The translations under genes were made by a program, and so were the position numbers. 64,000 bases of DNA from Bosea sp. AS-1 (lineage in GTDB: Bacteria; Pseudomonadota; Alphaproteobacteria; Rhizobiales; Beijerinckiaceae): positions 1,336,501 to 1,400,500 of the forward strand of contig NZ_CP022372.1 of assembly GCF_002220095.1 (NCBI RefSeq), read 5' to 3'. The notes under the pieces were generated by a model. The model was given only the letters and a program-made list of their open reading frames with translations. It was not told the DNA's origin and did no database searches. Of the stretch, positions 29,559 through 38,295 are shown one piece after another (position 1 is the first letter of the stretch; each line of letters starts with the position of its first letter).

Positions 29559-31409
29559 TCAGTTGCCGATAGTCTGACGCTTGCGTCGTTCGTCGTAATT
29601 CGCCCGCGCCGTACGCACCTGCGCGCGCTCGCTGACCTCGGGCACCGCGACATCCCACCAGGCGCCGCCGGCTCCCGTCGAGATCAGCGGGTCGGTGTCG
29701 ATCACGATGACGGTCGTGCGGGGATTGGCCTTCGCTTGCGCCAGAGCGGCTTCCAGCTCGGCGATCGAGGCTGCTTTCACCGCGATCGCGCCCATGCTGG
29801 CGGCATGCTGGACGAAGTCGATCTCCGGCAGGGTCTCGTGCCGGGCGTCCTTGAGCAGGTTGTTGAAGCTCTGGCCGCCGGTCGCGTTCTGGAGACGGTT
29901 GATGCAACCGAAGCCCCGATTGTCGAGCAGGACGATGGTGAGCTTGAGGCCCAGCATCACCGAGGTCGCGATCTCGGAATTGAGCATCAGGTAGGAGCCG
30001 TCGCCGACCATGACGACGACCTCCTTGTCGGGCCGCGCCATCTTGGCGCCGAGCCCGCCGGCGATCTCGTAGCCCATGCAGGAGAAGCCGTATTCGGCGT
30101 GGTAGGAGCCGGGCGCGCCGGCTTGCCAGAGCTTGTGCAATTCGCCGGGCAAGCCGCCGGCGGCGTGAAGAAGAATGACATCGGAGCCGAGCGTGCGCTG
30201 CACCGCGCCGATGACCTGCGCGTCAGAAGGCAGAGCGGCGTTCGTGGCGGCGGTCACCATGTCCGCCTCCTGGCGCCACTCGACCTTGCCGGCCTTGGCA
30301 TTGGCGGTCCAGCTCTCCGGCGCCTTCCAGCTGCCGATGGCCTCAGTCAACTCGGCCAGCCCCTCGCGGGCATCGGCGACCAGCGGCAGGGCACGATGCT
30401 TGCCGGCATCGAAAGGCTGGACGTTGAGGCCGACGATCGCCTTCTGCGCAGCACCGAACAGCGCCCAGGAGCCGGTGGTGAAGTCCTGCAGGCGCGTGCC
30501 CACCGCGAGGATGAGGTCCGCCTCGGCGGCGAGGCGGTTGGCCGCGCTGGTACCGGTGACGCCGATGGCGGCCATGTTGAGAGCGTCGTCGTCGGGCAGG
30601 GCGGATTTGCCGCCTTGCGTCTCGCAGACGGGGATGCCGGTGGCGGCCGAGAAGCGAGCAAGCACGTCGCTGGCGCCGGAATAGAGCAGGCCGCCGCCGG
30701 CGACGATCAGCGGCTTCTTTGCAGCCTTCAAGGCTGCGGCTGCAGCCTTCAGCTCGACGCGGTCCGGCCGCGGTCGACGCGGTGTCCAGACGCGTTCGGC
30801 GAAGAAGCTCTCGGGATAATCATAAGCCTCGGCCTGCACGTCCTGGCAGAGCGCGAGCGTGACGGGGCCGCACTCGGCGGGGTCGGTCAGCACCTGCATG
30901 GCGCGGGCGAGCGCGGGAATGATCTGCTCGGGCCGGGTGATGCGGTCGAAATAGCGCGACACCGGCCGGAAGCAGTCATTCGCCGAGACGGTGCCGTCGC
31001 CGAAATCCTCGACCTGCTGCAGGACGGGATCGGGAATGCGGTTGGCGAAGACGTCGCCCGGCAGCAGCAGCACCGGCAGGCGGTTGACATGGGCGAGCGC
31101 CGCGGCCGTGACGAGATTGGTCGCGCCGGGGCCGATCGAGGTGGTCGCGGCCATGAAGCGGCGGCGCATGTTGGCCTTGGCATAGGCGATGGCCGCGTGG
31201 GCCATGGCCTGCTCGTTATGGGCACGGAAGGTCGGCAGGCGCTCGCGCTCGTGCCAGAGCGCTTCGCCGAGGCCTGCGACATTGCCATGACCGAAGATCG
31301 CCCAGACACCGCCGAAGATCGGCAAGCGCTGCCCGTCGATCTCGGTCATCTGCGCGGCGAGATAGCGCGTCAGCGCCTGCGCCATGGTGAGGCGGATCGT
31401 GCCAGTCAT
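29559..31409 (-). CDS. iolD: 3D-(3,5/4)-trihydroxycyclohexane-1,2-dione acylhydrolase
   Basis: A 616-residue ThDP enzyme that hydrolytically opens the cyclohexanedione ring to 5-deoxy-glucuronate. The N-terminal Pyr domain contains FGGVWAIFGHGNVAGLGEAL and HNEQAMAHAAIAYAKA (with the catalytic glutamate); the PP domain has the ThDP motif VGDGSYLMLNSEIATSV. The C-terminus carries the typical WWDVAVPEVS. The start at 31409 (MTGTIRLTMAQALTRYL) agrees with the family; the open frame to 31463 overlaps the iolC end and is not needed. It is 25 bases downstream of iolC. Confidence 0.97.
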   Translation of the reverse strand: MTGTIRLTMAQALTRYLAAQMTEIDGQRLPIFGGVWAIFGHGNVAGLGEALWHERERLPTFRAHNEQAMAHAAIAYAKANMRRRFMAATTSIGPGATNLVTAAALAHVNRLPVLLLPGDVFANRIPDPVLQQVEDFGDGTVSANDCFRPVSRYFDRITRPEQIIPALARAMQVLTDPAECGPVTLALCQDVQAEAYDYPESFFAERVWTPRRPRPDRVELKAAAAALKAAKKPLIVAGGGLLYSGASDVLARFSAATGIPVCETQGGKSALPDDDALNMAAIGVTGTSAANRLAAEADLILAVGTRLQDFTTGSWALFGAAQKAIVGLNVQPFDAGKHRALPLVADAREGLAELTEAIGSWKAPESWTANAKAGKVEWRQEADMVTAATNAALPSDAQVIGAVQRTLGSDVILLHAAGGLPGELHKLWQAGAPGSYHAEYGFSCMGYEIAGGLGAKMARPDKEVVVMVGDGSYLMLNSEIATSVMLGLKLTIVLLDNRGFGCINRLQNATGGQSFNNLLKDARHETLPEIDFVQHAASMGAIAVKAASIAELEAALAQAKANPRTTVIVIDTDPLISTGAGGAWWDVAVPEVSERAQVRTARANYDERRKRQTIGN

Positions 31410-31434
31410 GATCGTCGATCTCCGGAGCCGAAAG

Positions 31435-33369
31435 CTATGCTGCTTTCCGGCCGCGCGTGGCAAGCCAGAGACCGGTCAGCGTCTCGAAGCGCTTCGCCAT
31501 GTCGGCGATGGCGGCCTCGTCGTCGAGCTTGCCGGAAAGCCAGCCTTCGGCGGCGTTCATGAAGATGGTGCGGCCGACGGCAAAGCCCTTGACGATGGGG
31601 GCGCCAGCCGTCGCCGCGAAACCGGCCTCCAGCTCCTCGGCCGGGGCATCGAGCCCGAGCAACAGGACGCCACGGCACCAGGGGTCGTGCTTTGCGATGG
31701 TCTTCTCGATCGCGGCCCAGGCGGCTGGGGAAGACTGCGGCTCCAGCTTCCACCAGTCAGGCTTGATGCCAAGCGCGTAGAGTTCTTCCAGCGCGCGGGC
31801 GACCGTGTCCGGGCCAAGCGGGCCGTTCTTGCCGGCGATGATCTCGATCAGCAATTCACGGCCGACCTTGCGCGCCGCCTCGAACAGGCCGCGCAGTTTC
31901 TCCTGCTGCTCGCGCTTCAGCTCGGACGCATCGTCCGGATGGTAGAAGCAGAGCGCCTTGATGCAGTGATCGACCGGCCATTCCGGCAGGAGCGACCCGA
32001 CATCCTGGCTGGTCTCGAAGCGCAAGGGGCGCGAGCCCGGCAGCTCGACCGGGCGGCCGAGCCAGGTGAAGGGATGGCGGGCGAATTCGAACATCGCCTC
32101 GCGGCCGTGTTTTTCGTCGAGCAGCATGCCGTAGCCAGGGCGGCCATCCGCGACGCGGGCGGCCGCCTTGACCGCGAGTACCTTGAAGTCGCGGATGCGG
32201 GACGGGGCGGCGCCGAGTTTCGTGGCGAGCTCGTCCAGCTGGCTGCGGTGGTCGCAGGCGAAGGCCATCAGCGAGGGGATGTCGCGGCGGCGCGTCGTCG
32301 CCCAATGAATGTGGTTGATGTCCTCGTCCTTGCGGAGCGCCCGGTGTGGGCTGCCGTGCTCGAGGAAATATTGCAGCTCCTCGAAAGTCGGGCTCTCCGG
32401 CGAGCAGAGCAGGCGGGAGACGGCGAAGGCGCCGCAGGCATTGGCCCAGGTCGCTGCGGTCTGCAGGCTTTCGCCGCCGAGCCAGCCGCGCAGGAAGCCG
32501 GACATGAAGGCGTCGCCGGCGCCGAGCACGTTATAGACCTCGATCGGGAAGCCCTTTCCGACGATGCCATCCTCCAGATCGTCGGAGATCGCGCCTTCAT
32601 AGACGATGCAGCCCATCGGGCCGCGCTTGAGCACGATGGTCGCCGGCGTCAGCGAGCGGATCGTCTTCAGTGCCGCCAGCAATTCGCTCTCGCCCGAGGC
32701 GATCAGCACCTCCTCTTCGGTGCCCACGATGAGGTCGCAGCCAGGCAGGACCGTCTTCATCCGCTCGGAGACGGCCTGCGAGGCGATATAGCGGTTGTCG
32801 CCGGCATCGTGGCCGGCGAGGCCCCAGAGATTGGGGCGATAGTCGATGTCGAGCACGACCTTGCCGCCGTTCTCGCGCATCAGCTTCATCGCCTTGCGCT
32901 GGGCGGCCTCCGGCTTCGGACGGGCGAAATGCGTCCCGGTGACGACGACGGCCCGCGCCCGGGCGATGAAAGCGGGGTCGATATCGCCTTCCTCCAGTGC
33001 GATATCGGCGCAATTGTCGCGATAGAACAGCAACGGGAAGGATGTGTCGCTCTCGACCGAGAGGATGGCGAGCGCGGTCAATCGTTCGGGGTCAGTCTTG
33101 AGGCCGTCTAGGTTCACGCCTTCGCGGGCCAGCTGCTCGCGCAGGAAGCGGCCGAACTGCTCGTTGCCGACGCGGGTCAGGAGCGCCGAGCGCAGGCCGA
33201 GCCGGGCCGTGCCGATGGCGATGTTCGCCGGACAGCCTCCGACCGATTTGGCGAATGAGGTGACGTCTTCCAGCCGCGAGCCGATCTGCTGGCCGTAGAG
33301 ATCGACCGAGGCGCGGCCGATGGTGATGACGTCGAGCGCCTGCGTCGATCCGCTGAGCGGTCCCGTCAT
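31435..33369 (-). CDS. iolC: IolC-DUF2090 fusion: 5-dehydro-2-deoxygluconokinase with C-terminal aldolase-like domain
   Basis: A 644-residue two-domain protein. Residues about 12-330 are a PfkB-family sugar kinase (ITIGRASVDLYGQQIG at the start; GAGDAFMSGFLRGWL carries the catalytic aspartate) that phosphorylates 5-dehydro-2-deoxygluconate. Residues about 340-644 are a DUF2090 domain (MAFACDHRSQLDEL begins its core), a class-I-aldolase-like barrel; such fusions are annotated as adding the 5-dehydro-2-deoxyphosphogluconate aldolase step. No separate iolJ is in the window, consistent with that. The ATG at 33369 follows GGAGG. It is the first gene of the iolCDEB run, 118 bases after rpiR. Confidence 0.95.
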   Translation of the reverse strand: MTGPLSGSTQALDVITIGRASVDLYGQQIGSRLEDVTSFAKSVGGCPANIAIGTARLGLRSALLTRVGNEQFGRFLREQLAREGVNLDGLKTDPERLTALAILSVESDTSFPLLFYRDNCADIALEEGDIDPAFIARARAVVVTGTHFARPKPEAAQRKAMKLMRENGGKVVLDIDYRPNLWGLAGHDAGDNRYIASQAVSERMKTVLPGCDLIVGTEEEVLIASGESELLAALKTIRSLTPATIVLKRGPMGCIVYEGAISDDLEDGIVGKGFPIEVYNVLGAGDAFMSGFLRGWLGGESLQTAATWANACGAFAVSRLLCSPESPTFEELQYFLEHGSPHRALRKDEDINHIHWATTRRRDIPSLMAFACDHRSQLDELATKLGAAPSRIRDFKVLAVKAAARVADGRPGYGMLLDEKHGREAMFEFARHPFTWLGRPVELPGSRPLRFETSQDVGSLLPEWPVDHCIKALCFYHPDDASELKREQQEKLRGLFEAARKVGRELLIEIIAGKNGPLGPDTVARALEELYALGIKPDWWKLEPQSSPAAWAAIEKTIAKHDPWCRGVLLLGLDAPAEELEAGFAATAGAPIVKGFAVGRTIFMNAAEGWLSGKLDDEAAIADMAKRFETLTGLWLATRGRKAA

Positions 33370-33422
33370 GTGTTCCTCCCGGCTGCGCTGCTCGTCCGGC
33401 CGAACGGCCTGATCGCCGGCAT

Positions 33423-33436
33423 GAAATGATAATTCC
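33423..33436. promoter_or_regulatory. Operator-like site 2 upstream of iolC (GAAA-N6-TTCC)
   Basis: GAAATGATAATTCC is one base away from the GGAA-N6-TTCC pattern I recall being reported for IolR of Sinorhizobium meliloti. Its centre lies exactly 30 bp (about three helical turns) from the perfect site at 33453-33466, on the iolC-proximal side. It is probably a second repressor half-site. Confidence 0.55.
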
Positions 33437-33452
33437 ATTATTTCGTCAATGC

Positions 33453-33466
33453 GGAATGGATATTCC
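33453..33466. promoter_or_regulatory. Operator-like site 1 upstream of iolC (perfect GGAA-N6-TTCC)
   Basis: GGAATGGATATTCC is an exact GGAA-N6-TTCC inverted repeat in the AT-richer patch between rpiR and iolC. The adjacent RpiR-family gene and the iol operon make it a strong candidate for the IolR binding site. Confidence 0.7.
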
Positions 33467-33487
33467 TAAACGGTGAGCGGCCGAAGT

Positions 33488-34357
33488 TCAGCCGCGGCCA
33501 CGCCGCTTGCCCCTGCCGCGGCCGGCGCGGCGGGCCTCGCCGATGCCGACGGCAAGCGCCATGGCGAGCGCCATCGTCGAGGAGAGGGTGCGGAAACCGC
33601 CGAAATCGGCTTCGGCGACCTCGAACCAGAGCTTGGCGACATTGGCGAGCGGCGAAAACGCGCTGTCGGTGATGGCGACGAGCGGCACGCCACGTTCGGC
33701 GAGCCCGCGGGCATCCTCGACGGTGGCCGGCGCATAGGGGGAGAAGCTGACGACCAGCACGGCGTCCTTCGGCGTGGCGAAGGCGATCATCTCGGGGTCG
33801 AGCCCGGCGGCCGATTCGACGAGTTGATAGCGGACACCGAGCTTGCCGAGCGCATAGGCGAGATAGCTCGCCACCGGGTAGGAGCGGCGTCGGGCGAGGA
33901 TATAGAGCGTCTCGGCGCCGGCCAGCATCTCGATGGCGCGGTCGAGCGTGCCTTCGTCGAGGCTGCGGCTCATCACATCGAGGGATTTGCGCGAGGCGGT
34001 GAGGAAGCCATCGAGGATGCGATGATTGCCGCCAGCGGCGCCCTCATCGGCCCGCAAGGTGTTGAGCCGTTCCTCATAACTCGAATTGCGCTCGCGCAGC
34101 CGCTCGCGGAAGACCACTTGCAGGCTGGTGAAGCCGTCGAAGCCGAGATGTTGGGCGAAGCGGATCAGCGTCGAGGGTTGCACGCCCGCCGAGATCGCGA
34201 TGCTGGCGGCCGTGCCGAAGGCGATCTCATCGGGATTGTCGAGCGCATAGGCGGCGATCTGCGCGATACGCTTGGGCAGGCTTTCGCGTTGACCGAGGAT
34301 AAGGGCGCGCAAGCCGTCGAAATCGCGCGGCAGGTCTGCGGTCGCCGTCTCGCTCAT
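33488..34357 (-). CDS. iolR: RpiR family regulator, probable inositol repressor
   Basis: A 289-residue regulator with an N-terminal RpiR helix-turn-helix (about residues 10-85; GTAASIAISAGVQPSTLIRF and the LGFDGFTSLQ motif) and a C-terminal SIS sugar-phosphate-binding domain (about 130-265; LYILARRRSYPVASYLAYAL and VVSFSPYAPATVED). It precedes iolC on the same strand and is followed by two operator-like sites, so it likely represses iolCDEB until an inositol-derived phosphosugar binds. The C-terminus is basic and Gly/Arg-rich (RRAGRGRGKRRGRG). An imperfect GGAA-N11-TTCC palindrome also lies upstream at 34412-34430. Confidence 0.88.
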   Translation of the reverse strand: MSETATADLPRDFDGLRALILGQRESLPKRIAQIAAYALDNPDEIAFGTAASIAISAGVQPSTLIRFAQHLGFDGFTSLQVVFRERLRERNSSYEERLNTLRADEGAAGGNHRILDGFLTASRKSLDVMSRSLDEGTLDRAIEMLAGAETLYILARRRSYPVASYLAYALGKLGVRYQLVESAAGLDPEMIAFATPKDAVLVVSFSPYAPATVEDARGLAERGVPLVAITDSAFSPLANVAKLWFEVAEADFGGFRTLSSTMALAMALAVGIGEARRAGRGRGKRRGRG

Positions 34358-34411
34358 CCGAAGCCCGTTCCCGTTGCGGATTCTGGTTGCGCGCCCTTTC
34401 TGGCAGCGAAG

Positions 34412-34430
34412 CCGGAATGGAGCAAGCGTT
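34412..34430. promoter_or_regulatory. Imperfect palindrome upstream of the RpiR gene
   Basis: GGAATGGAGCAAGCGTTCC has GGAA and TTCC arms like the iolC operators, and begins with the same eight bases GGAATGGA, but the spacer is 11 rather than 6. It lies 55-73 bases before the regulator start and could be a weak autoregulatory site. Confidence 0.3.
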
Positions 34431-34456
34431 CCAGCAGGGGAATGAACAGTCGGTGC

Positions 34457-35260
34457 TCAGCCCAGCGGCGCGGTCGCGCAGCTCTGGCCGCCATCGACCG
34501 GCAGGCAGACCCCGGTGATGAACTTGGCCTCGTCGGAGGCGAGGAAGACGGCGGCGTTGGCGATGTCCCAGGCCGTGCCCATCTGGCCGAGCGGCACCAG
34601 CGCGTTGCGGGCGGCGACCATCTCCTCGACCGAGGCGTATTGCGTGGAAATCTGCTTGTAGATCAACGGCGTGTCGATCAGCCCGGGCATGATGCAGTTG
34701 GCGCGGATGCCCTGCCTTGCATATTGCATCGCGAGCGCGACCGTCGCCTGGTTCACCGCCGCCTTGGTGGCGTAGTAGGCGAAGTAGGGGTAGCCGGTCC
34801 AGCGGATGGCGGCGAGCGAAGAGATGTTGACGATGGCGCCGCCGCCGCCCTTCAGCATCGCCGGAATCGCCGCCTTGGCGCAGCGATAGACCGAGCCGAG
34901 ATTGAGCTGGAGCGAGGCCTCGAACTGCTGTTCCGACAGCTCGACCGGCCCGCCCATATGGGTGACGCCGACATTGTTGTGCAGGATATCGAGCCGGCCG
35001 AAATGCTTTGTCGTTTCGGCAATGCAGGCTTCGACCGAAACGAGATTCGTGACGTCGGCAGCGAGCGCCAATGCCTTGCCGCCTTCGCTCGCGATGATGG
35101 CTGCTGTTTCCGCGGCGGCGTCGCGGTTGAGGTCGATGCAGGCGACGCCGGCGCCCTCGCGGGCATAGGCCACGGCCGCGGCCTTGCCATTGCCCCAGCC
35201 GGGGCCGGAGGAGCCGGCGCCGAAGACGATGGCGATCTTGCCCTTCAGCCGGTCGGCCAT
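34457..35260 (-). CDS. SDR family oxidoreductase
   Basis: A 267-residue short-chain dehydrogenase. The dinucleotide motif is unusual, GAGSSGPGWGNGKAAA (residues about 14-29), with a Gly/Trp-rich insertion found in a subset of SDRs beside transporter genes. Asp in ACIDLNRDAA suggests NAD+ preference; HNNVG, ISSLAAI and the catalytic YYATK follow. It lies between the TRAP transporter and the iol regulator, all on one strand. An attractive role is oxidation of the TRAP substrate, perhaps an inositol-like polyol, substituting for a missing iolG; this is inference. Confidence 0.88.
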   Translation of the reverse strand: MADRLKGKIAIVFGAGSSGPGWGNGKAAAVAYAREGAGVACIDLNRDAAAETAAIIASEGGKALALAADVTNLVSVEACIAETTKHFGRLDILHNNVGVTHMGGPVELSEQQFEASLQLNLGSVYRCAKAAIPAMLKGGGGAIVNISSLAAIRWTGYPYFAYYATKAAVNQATVALAMQYARQGIRANCIMPGLIDTPLIYKQISTQYASVEEMVAARNALVPLGQMGTAWDIANAAVFLASDEAKFITGVCLPVDGGQSCATAPLG

Positions 35261-35294
35261 GGTGTTCAGTCTCTCGATGTCAGAAATAGGCGCG

Positions 35295-35339
35295 GGTCAT
35301 CCCGGACAAGTGGCGAATCCGCACCGATCCGGGATGACC
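35295..35339. repeat. REP-like palindrome, copy 2
   Basis: GGTCATCCCGGA and TCCGGGATGACC form a perfect 12-bp stem enclosing 21 bases, in the gap between dctP and the downstream SDR gene. The arms share TCATCCCGG with the palindrome at 23103-23132. It may lower SDR expression relative to dctP. Confidence 0.6.
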
Positions 35340-35362
35340 TTTGTGGGGTGGTTGTCGGCCGA

Positions 35363-36382
35363 TCAGCTCAGTGAGCTGCCAACGGCCTTCTCCAGGATGC
35401 CCCAGGCCTCGTCGCCGTACTTCTTCTTCCACTCGGCGTAGAAGCCGGCCTTGCGCAGCGCGTCGCGGAAGGCATCGGCCTTGGTCTCGTTGATGACCAT
35501 GCCCTTCGACTGCAACTCGCCCTGAAGCCCGGCATTGAGCTTGGCGACGTCGTCACGCTCCAGCAGCGCCGCGGCGTTGATGTTCTTGGCGACGATGGCG
35601 CGCAGGTCCTCGGGCAGCTTCTCCCAGGCGCGGCGGTTGGCCAGGAACCAGAAGCCGTCCCACATGTGGTTGGTCAGCGAGAGATACTTCTGCACCTCGA
35701 AGAGCTTGGCCGTCGAGATGATGGCGAGCGGGTTCTCCTGTCCGTCGACGATCTTGGTCTGCAGCGCGGTGTAGACCTCGGCGAAGTTGATCGAGGCCGG
35801 GGCCGACTGGAAGGCGGTGAACATCGAGGTCCAGAGCGGCGAGACCGGCACGCGGATCTTGAAGCCCTTGAGGTCGTCGGGCGTGGCGACCGGGCCCTTG
35901 GACGAGGTGATCTGGCGGAAGCCGTTGTCCCAGATCTTGTCCATGACGACGAGGTTGGCCTTGTTGATCTGGCCGCGGACGTAGGTCCCGAGCTCGCCGT
36001 CCATCGCCTTCCAGACCGCGTCGTAGTTCGGGAAGGCGAAGCCGATGCCGGAGAGCGAGGCGTTGGCAACCAGCGTCGACAGGATCAGCGGCGACAGCGT
36101 GAAGAACTCGACGCCGCCCGAGCGGACCTGGCTCAGCATGTCGGTGTCGGAGCCAAGCTGGTTGTTCGGGAAGATCTGGATCTCGACGCGGCCCTTGGTC
36201 TCTTCCTTGATCTTCGCCACCGCCTCGTTGGCGCGCATGTTCATCGGGTGCGCGACGGGCAGGTTGTTGGCGTATTTGTAGGTGAACTCGGCGCTCTGCG
36301 CGTTGGCGCGGCCGATGTGGAACGTGCCGATCGCGGAGGCGGCGGCTGTCGCCTTGAGCAGGCTGCGGCGTGAGATGGTCAT
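35363..36382 (-). CDS. dctP: TRAP transporter substrate-binding protein DctP
   Basis: A 339-residue periplasmic solute receptor. The N-terminus is a twin-arginine-type signal (SRRSLLKATAAASAIGTF, cleavage probably after ANAQS). DctP-family features include PMNMRANEAVAKIKEETKGRVEI, the loop NNQLGSDTDMLSQVRSGGVEF, and GFKIRVP with the conserved arginine that binds a carboxylate of the ligand. AAGGAG precedes the ATG. It lies 44 bases after the fused membrane subunit gene. The conserved Arg argues for an acidic ligand such as a sugar acid, not for a neutral inositol. Confidence 0.95.
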   Translation of the reverse strand: MTISRRSLLKATAAASAIGTFHIGRANAQSAEFTYKYANNLPVAHPMNMRANEAVAKIKEETKGRVEIQIFPNNQLGSDTDMLSQVRSGGVEFFTLSPLILSTLVANASLSGIGFAFPNYDAVWKAMDGELGTYVRGQINKANLVVMDKIWDNGFRQITSSKGPVATPDDLKGFKIRVPVSPLWTSMFTAFQSAPASINFAEVYTALQTKIVDGQENPLAIISTAKLFEVQKYLSLTNHMWDGFWFLANRRAWEKLPEDLRAIVAKNINAAALLERDDVAKLNAGLQGELQSKGMVINETKADAFRDALRKAGFYAEWKKKYGDEAWGILEKAVGSSLS

Positions 36383-36426
36383 GGGCGTTTCTCCTTAGGC
36401 TCTTGGTTTCTTGTCCGGCGTGGCGG

Positions 36427-38295
36427 CTAAAGCACCCAGGTCGAGAGGCCGGGGACGAGGGCGATGACGACGAGGCCGACGAGCAGGGCGATGAGATAGG
36501 GCCAGATCGCGCCCATCGCCTCGTCCGGCGAGACGTTGCCGATCTTGCAGGCGATGTAGAAGCCGATGCCGATCGGCGGCGTCATCAGGCCGATATTCAT
36601 CGCGGTGACGACCACCATCGAATAATGGACGTCGTTGATGCCGAGGTTCTTGGCGATGGGGAACATCAGCGGCGCCATCAGCACGATCGCCGGCAGGCCC
36701 TCGAGCACGCAGCCGAGGATCATGAAGACGACGATAGTGACCGCCATGAAAGTGAGCCAGCCGCCGGGCAGGTTCGCCATGAAGGTGGCGAGGTCCCGGG
36801 CGAAGCCGGTCTGGGTCAGGGCCCAGGCCATGGCCAGCGCCGTGCCGAGGATCATCAGGATCGCACCGGAGAGCGCAGCCGTCTCGACCAGCATCCGGTA
36901 GAATTTCTGCACGCCGATGCCGCCATAGAGCACGATGCCGATGATCAGCGCATAGAGCACGGCGATGGTCGAGACCTCGGTCGCGGTGGCGACACCACCG
37001 CCGACCGCGGCGCGGATGATGAAGGGCAGGACAAGGGCCGGGCCCGCGACCAGCGCCGTCTTGCCGATGACGGCAAAGGGTGCGCGGCGCACGTCCTTCA
37101 TGTCCTCCGCCATCGCCTTCCAGCGGGCGAGGCCGGCGAGTGCGAGGAGCAGCACGCCGGCGATGACGAAGCCGGCGTTGAACAGGCCCGCGATCGAGAC
37201 ACCGGCGACGGAGCCGAGCACGATCAGCACGATCGAGGGGGGTACCGTGTCGGCCATCGCCGCGCCGGTGGAGAGCAGCGCGATCAGGTCCTTGGGCTTG
37301 TAGCCGCGGCGCTTCATCTCCGGGAACAGGGCGGGCGCGACCGTCGCCATGTCCGAGACCTTCGAACCGGAGATGCCCGAGACCAGGAAGAGCGAGCCGA
37401 GCAGCACATAGGACATGCCGGCGCGAACATGCCCGAGCATCGAGGCGAGGAAGTCGACGATCGCCTTGCCCATGCCGGTGGCATCGAGAATGCAGCCAAG
37501 CAGCACGAAGATCGGCACCGAGAGCAGGATGATGCTCGACATGCCTTCGTCCATGCGCCCGACCATGACGATCAGCGGAACGCTGGTGGAGAAGGCGAGG
37601 AAGCAGAGCGTGCCGAGCCCGAAGCAGAACGCGATCGGCACGCCGGCGATGAGGCAGAGCGCGACCACGCCGATCAGGAAGATCAGGATGTTGAAATAGC
37701 CGAGCCCCTTCAGCGCTGGCCCGAGCAGCCAGAAGGCGAGGCCGGCGCCGCCGACGACCAGGCCCGCGAGGGCGAGATCGGAGAGGCGCGCCGTCTTGAA
37801 CAGGTAGCGCAGGGTGAGCAGCCCCATCAGCACGATGCCGACGGCGATGGCGGAGACGCGCCAGCTATTGGGAATGTTGAGCGCGGCCGAGGTGACATAG
37901 CTCTCCTCGACGGCATACTCGATCGCCGGATCGACCATCGCCGCGAGGAAGGCGGTGACGGAGACGAGGGCGAGCGTCTCGACGAAGCCGCGCAGCCGCT
38001 CCGGCATCATGCCGACGAAGAGCGTCAGCCGCAGGTGCTCATTGCGGTCGATGGCGATGGCCGAGCCCAGCATGGCGAGCCAGATGAAGGAGATCGAGGC
38101 GACCTCGTCGACCCAGACGAAGGGCAGCGAGAAGACATAGCGCGAGGTGACGCCGAGCAGCAGCACGCAGATGATGAAGGCGACGAGGGCGGCGGCGACG
38201 AATTCGACCGGGCGCATGATCGGGGAGCCGGGGCGCGCGCCTTCGTTCTCGCTCAGATTCTCGGGGATCGTCAGCGTATCGACGACGTCGACCAT
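36427..38295 (-). CDS. TRAP transporter fused permease (DctQM)
   Basis: A 622-residue inner-membrane protein joining both TRAP permease parts. Residues about 25-165 are the small DctQ part (four helices; FVWVDEVASISFIWLAMLGSA is its signature), followed by a linking helix pair. Residues about 195-622 are the DctM part with GVPIAFCFGLGTLCFL, SGSKVSDMATVAPALFPEM and MTPPIGIGFYIACKIGNV. Together with DctP it forms a Na+-driven high-affinity importer. It is divergent from an IclR regulator gene, with 233 bases between. The promoter for dctQM, dctP and possibly the SDR should lie there. Confidence 0.95.
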   Translation of the reverse strand: MVDVVDTLTIPENLSENEGARPGSPIMRPVEFVAAALVAFIICVLLLGVTSRYVFSLPFVWVDEVASISFIWLAMLGSAIAIDRNEHLRLTLFVGMMPERLRGFVETLALVSVTAFLAAMVDPAIEYAVEESYVTSAALNIPNSWRVSAIAVGIVLMGLLTLRYLFKTARLSDLALAGLVVGGAGLAFWLLGPALKGLGYFNILIFLIGVVALCLIAGVPIAFCFGLGTLCFLAFSTSVPLIVMVGRMDEGMSSIILLSVPIFVLLGCILDATGMGKAIVDFLASMLGHVRAGMSYVLLGSLFLVSGISGSKVSDMATVAPALFPEMKRRGYKPKDLIALLSTGAAMADTVPPSIVLIVLGSVAGVSIAGLFNAGFVIAGVLLLALAGLARWKAMAEDMKDVRRAPFAVIGKTALVAGPALVLPFIIRAAVGGGVATATEVSTIAVLYALIIGIVLYGGIGVQKFYRMLVETAALSGAILMILGTALAMAWALTQTGFARDLATFMANLPGGWLTFMAVTIVVFMILGCVLEGLPAIVLMAPLMFPIAKNLGINDVHYSMVVVTAMNIGLMTPPIGIGFYIACKIGNVSPDEAMGAIWPYLIALLVGLVVIALVPGLSTWVL

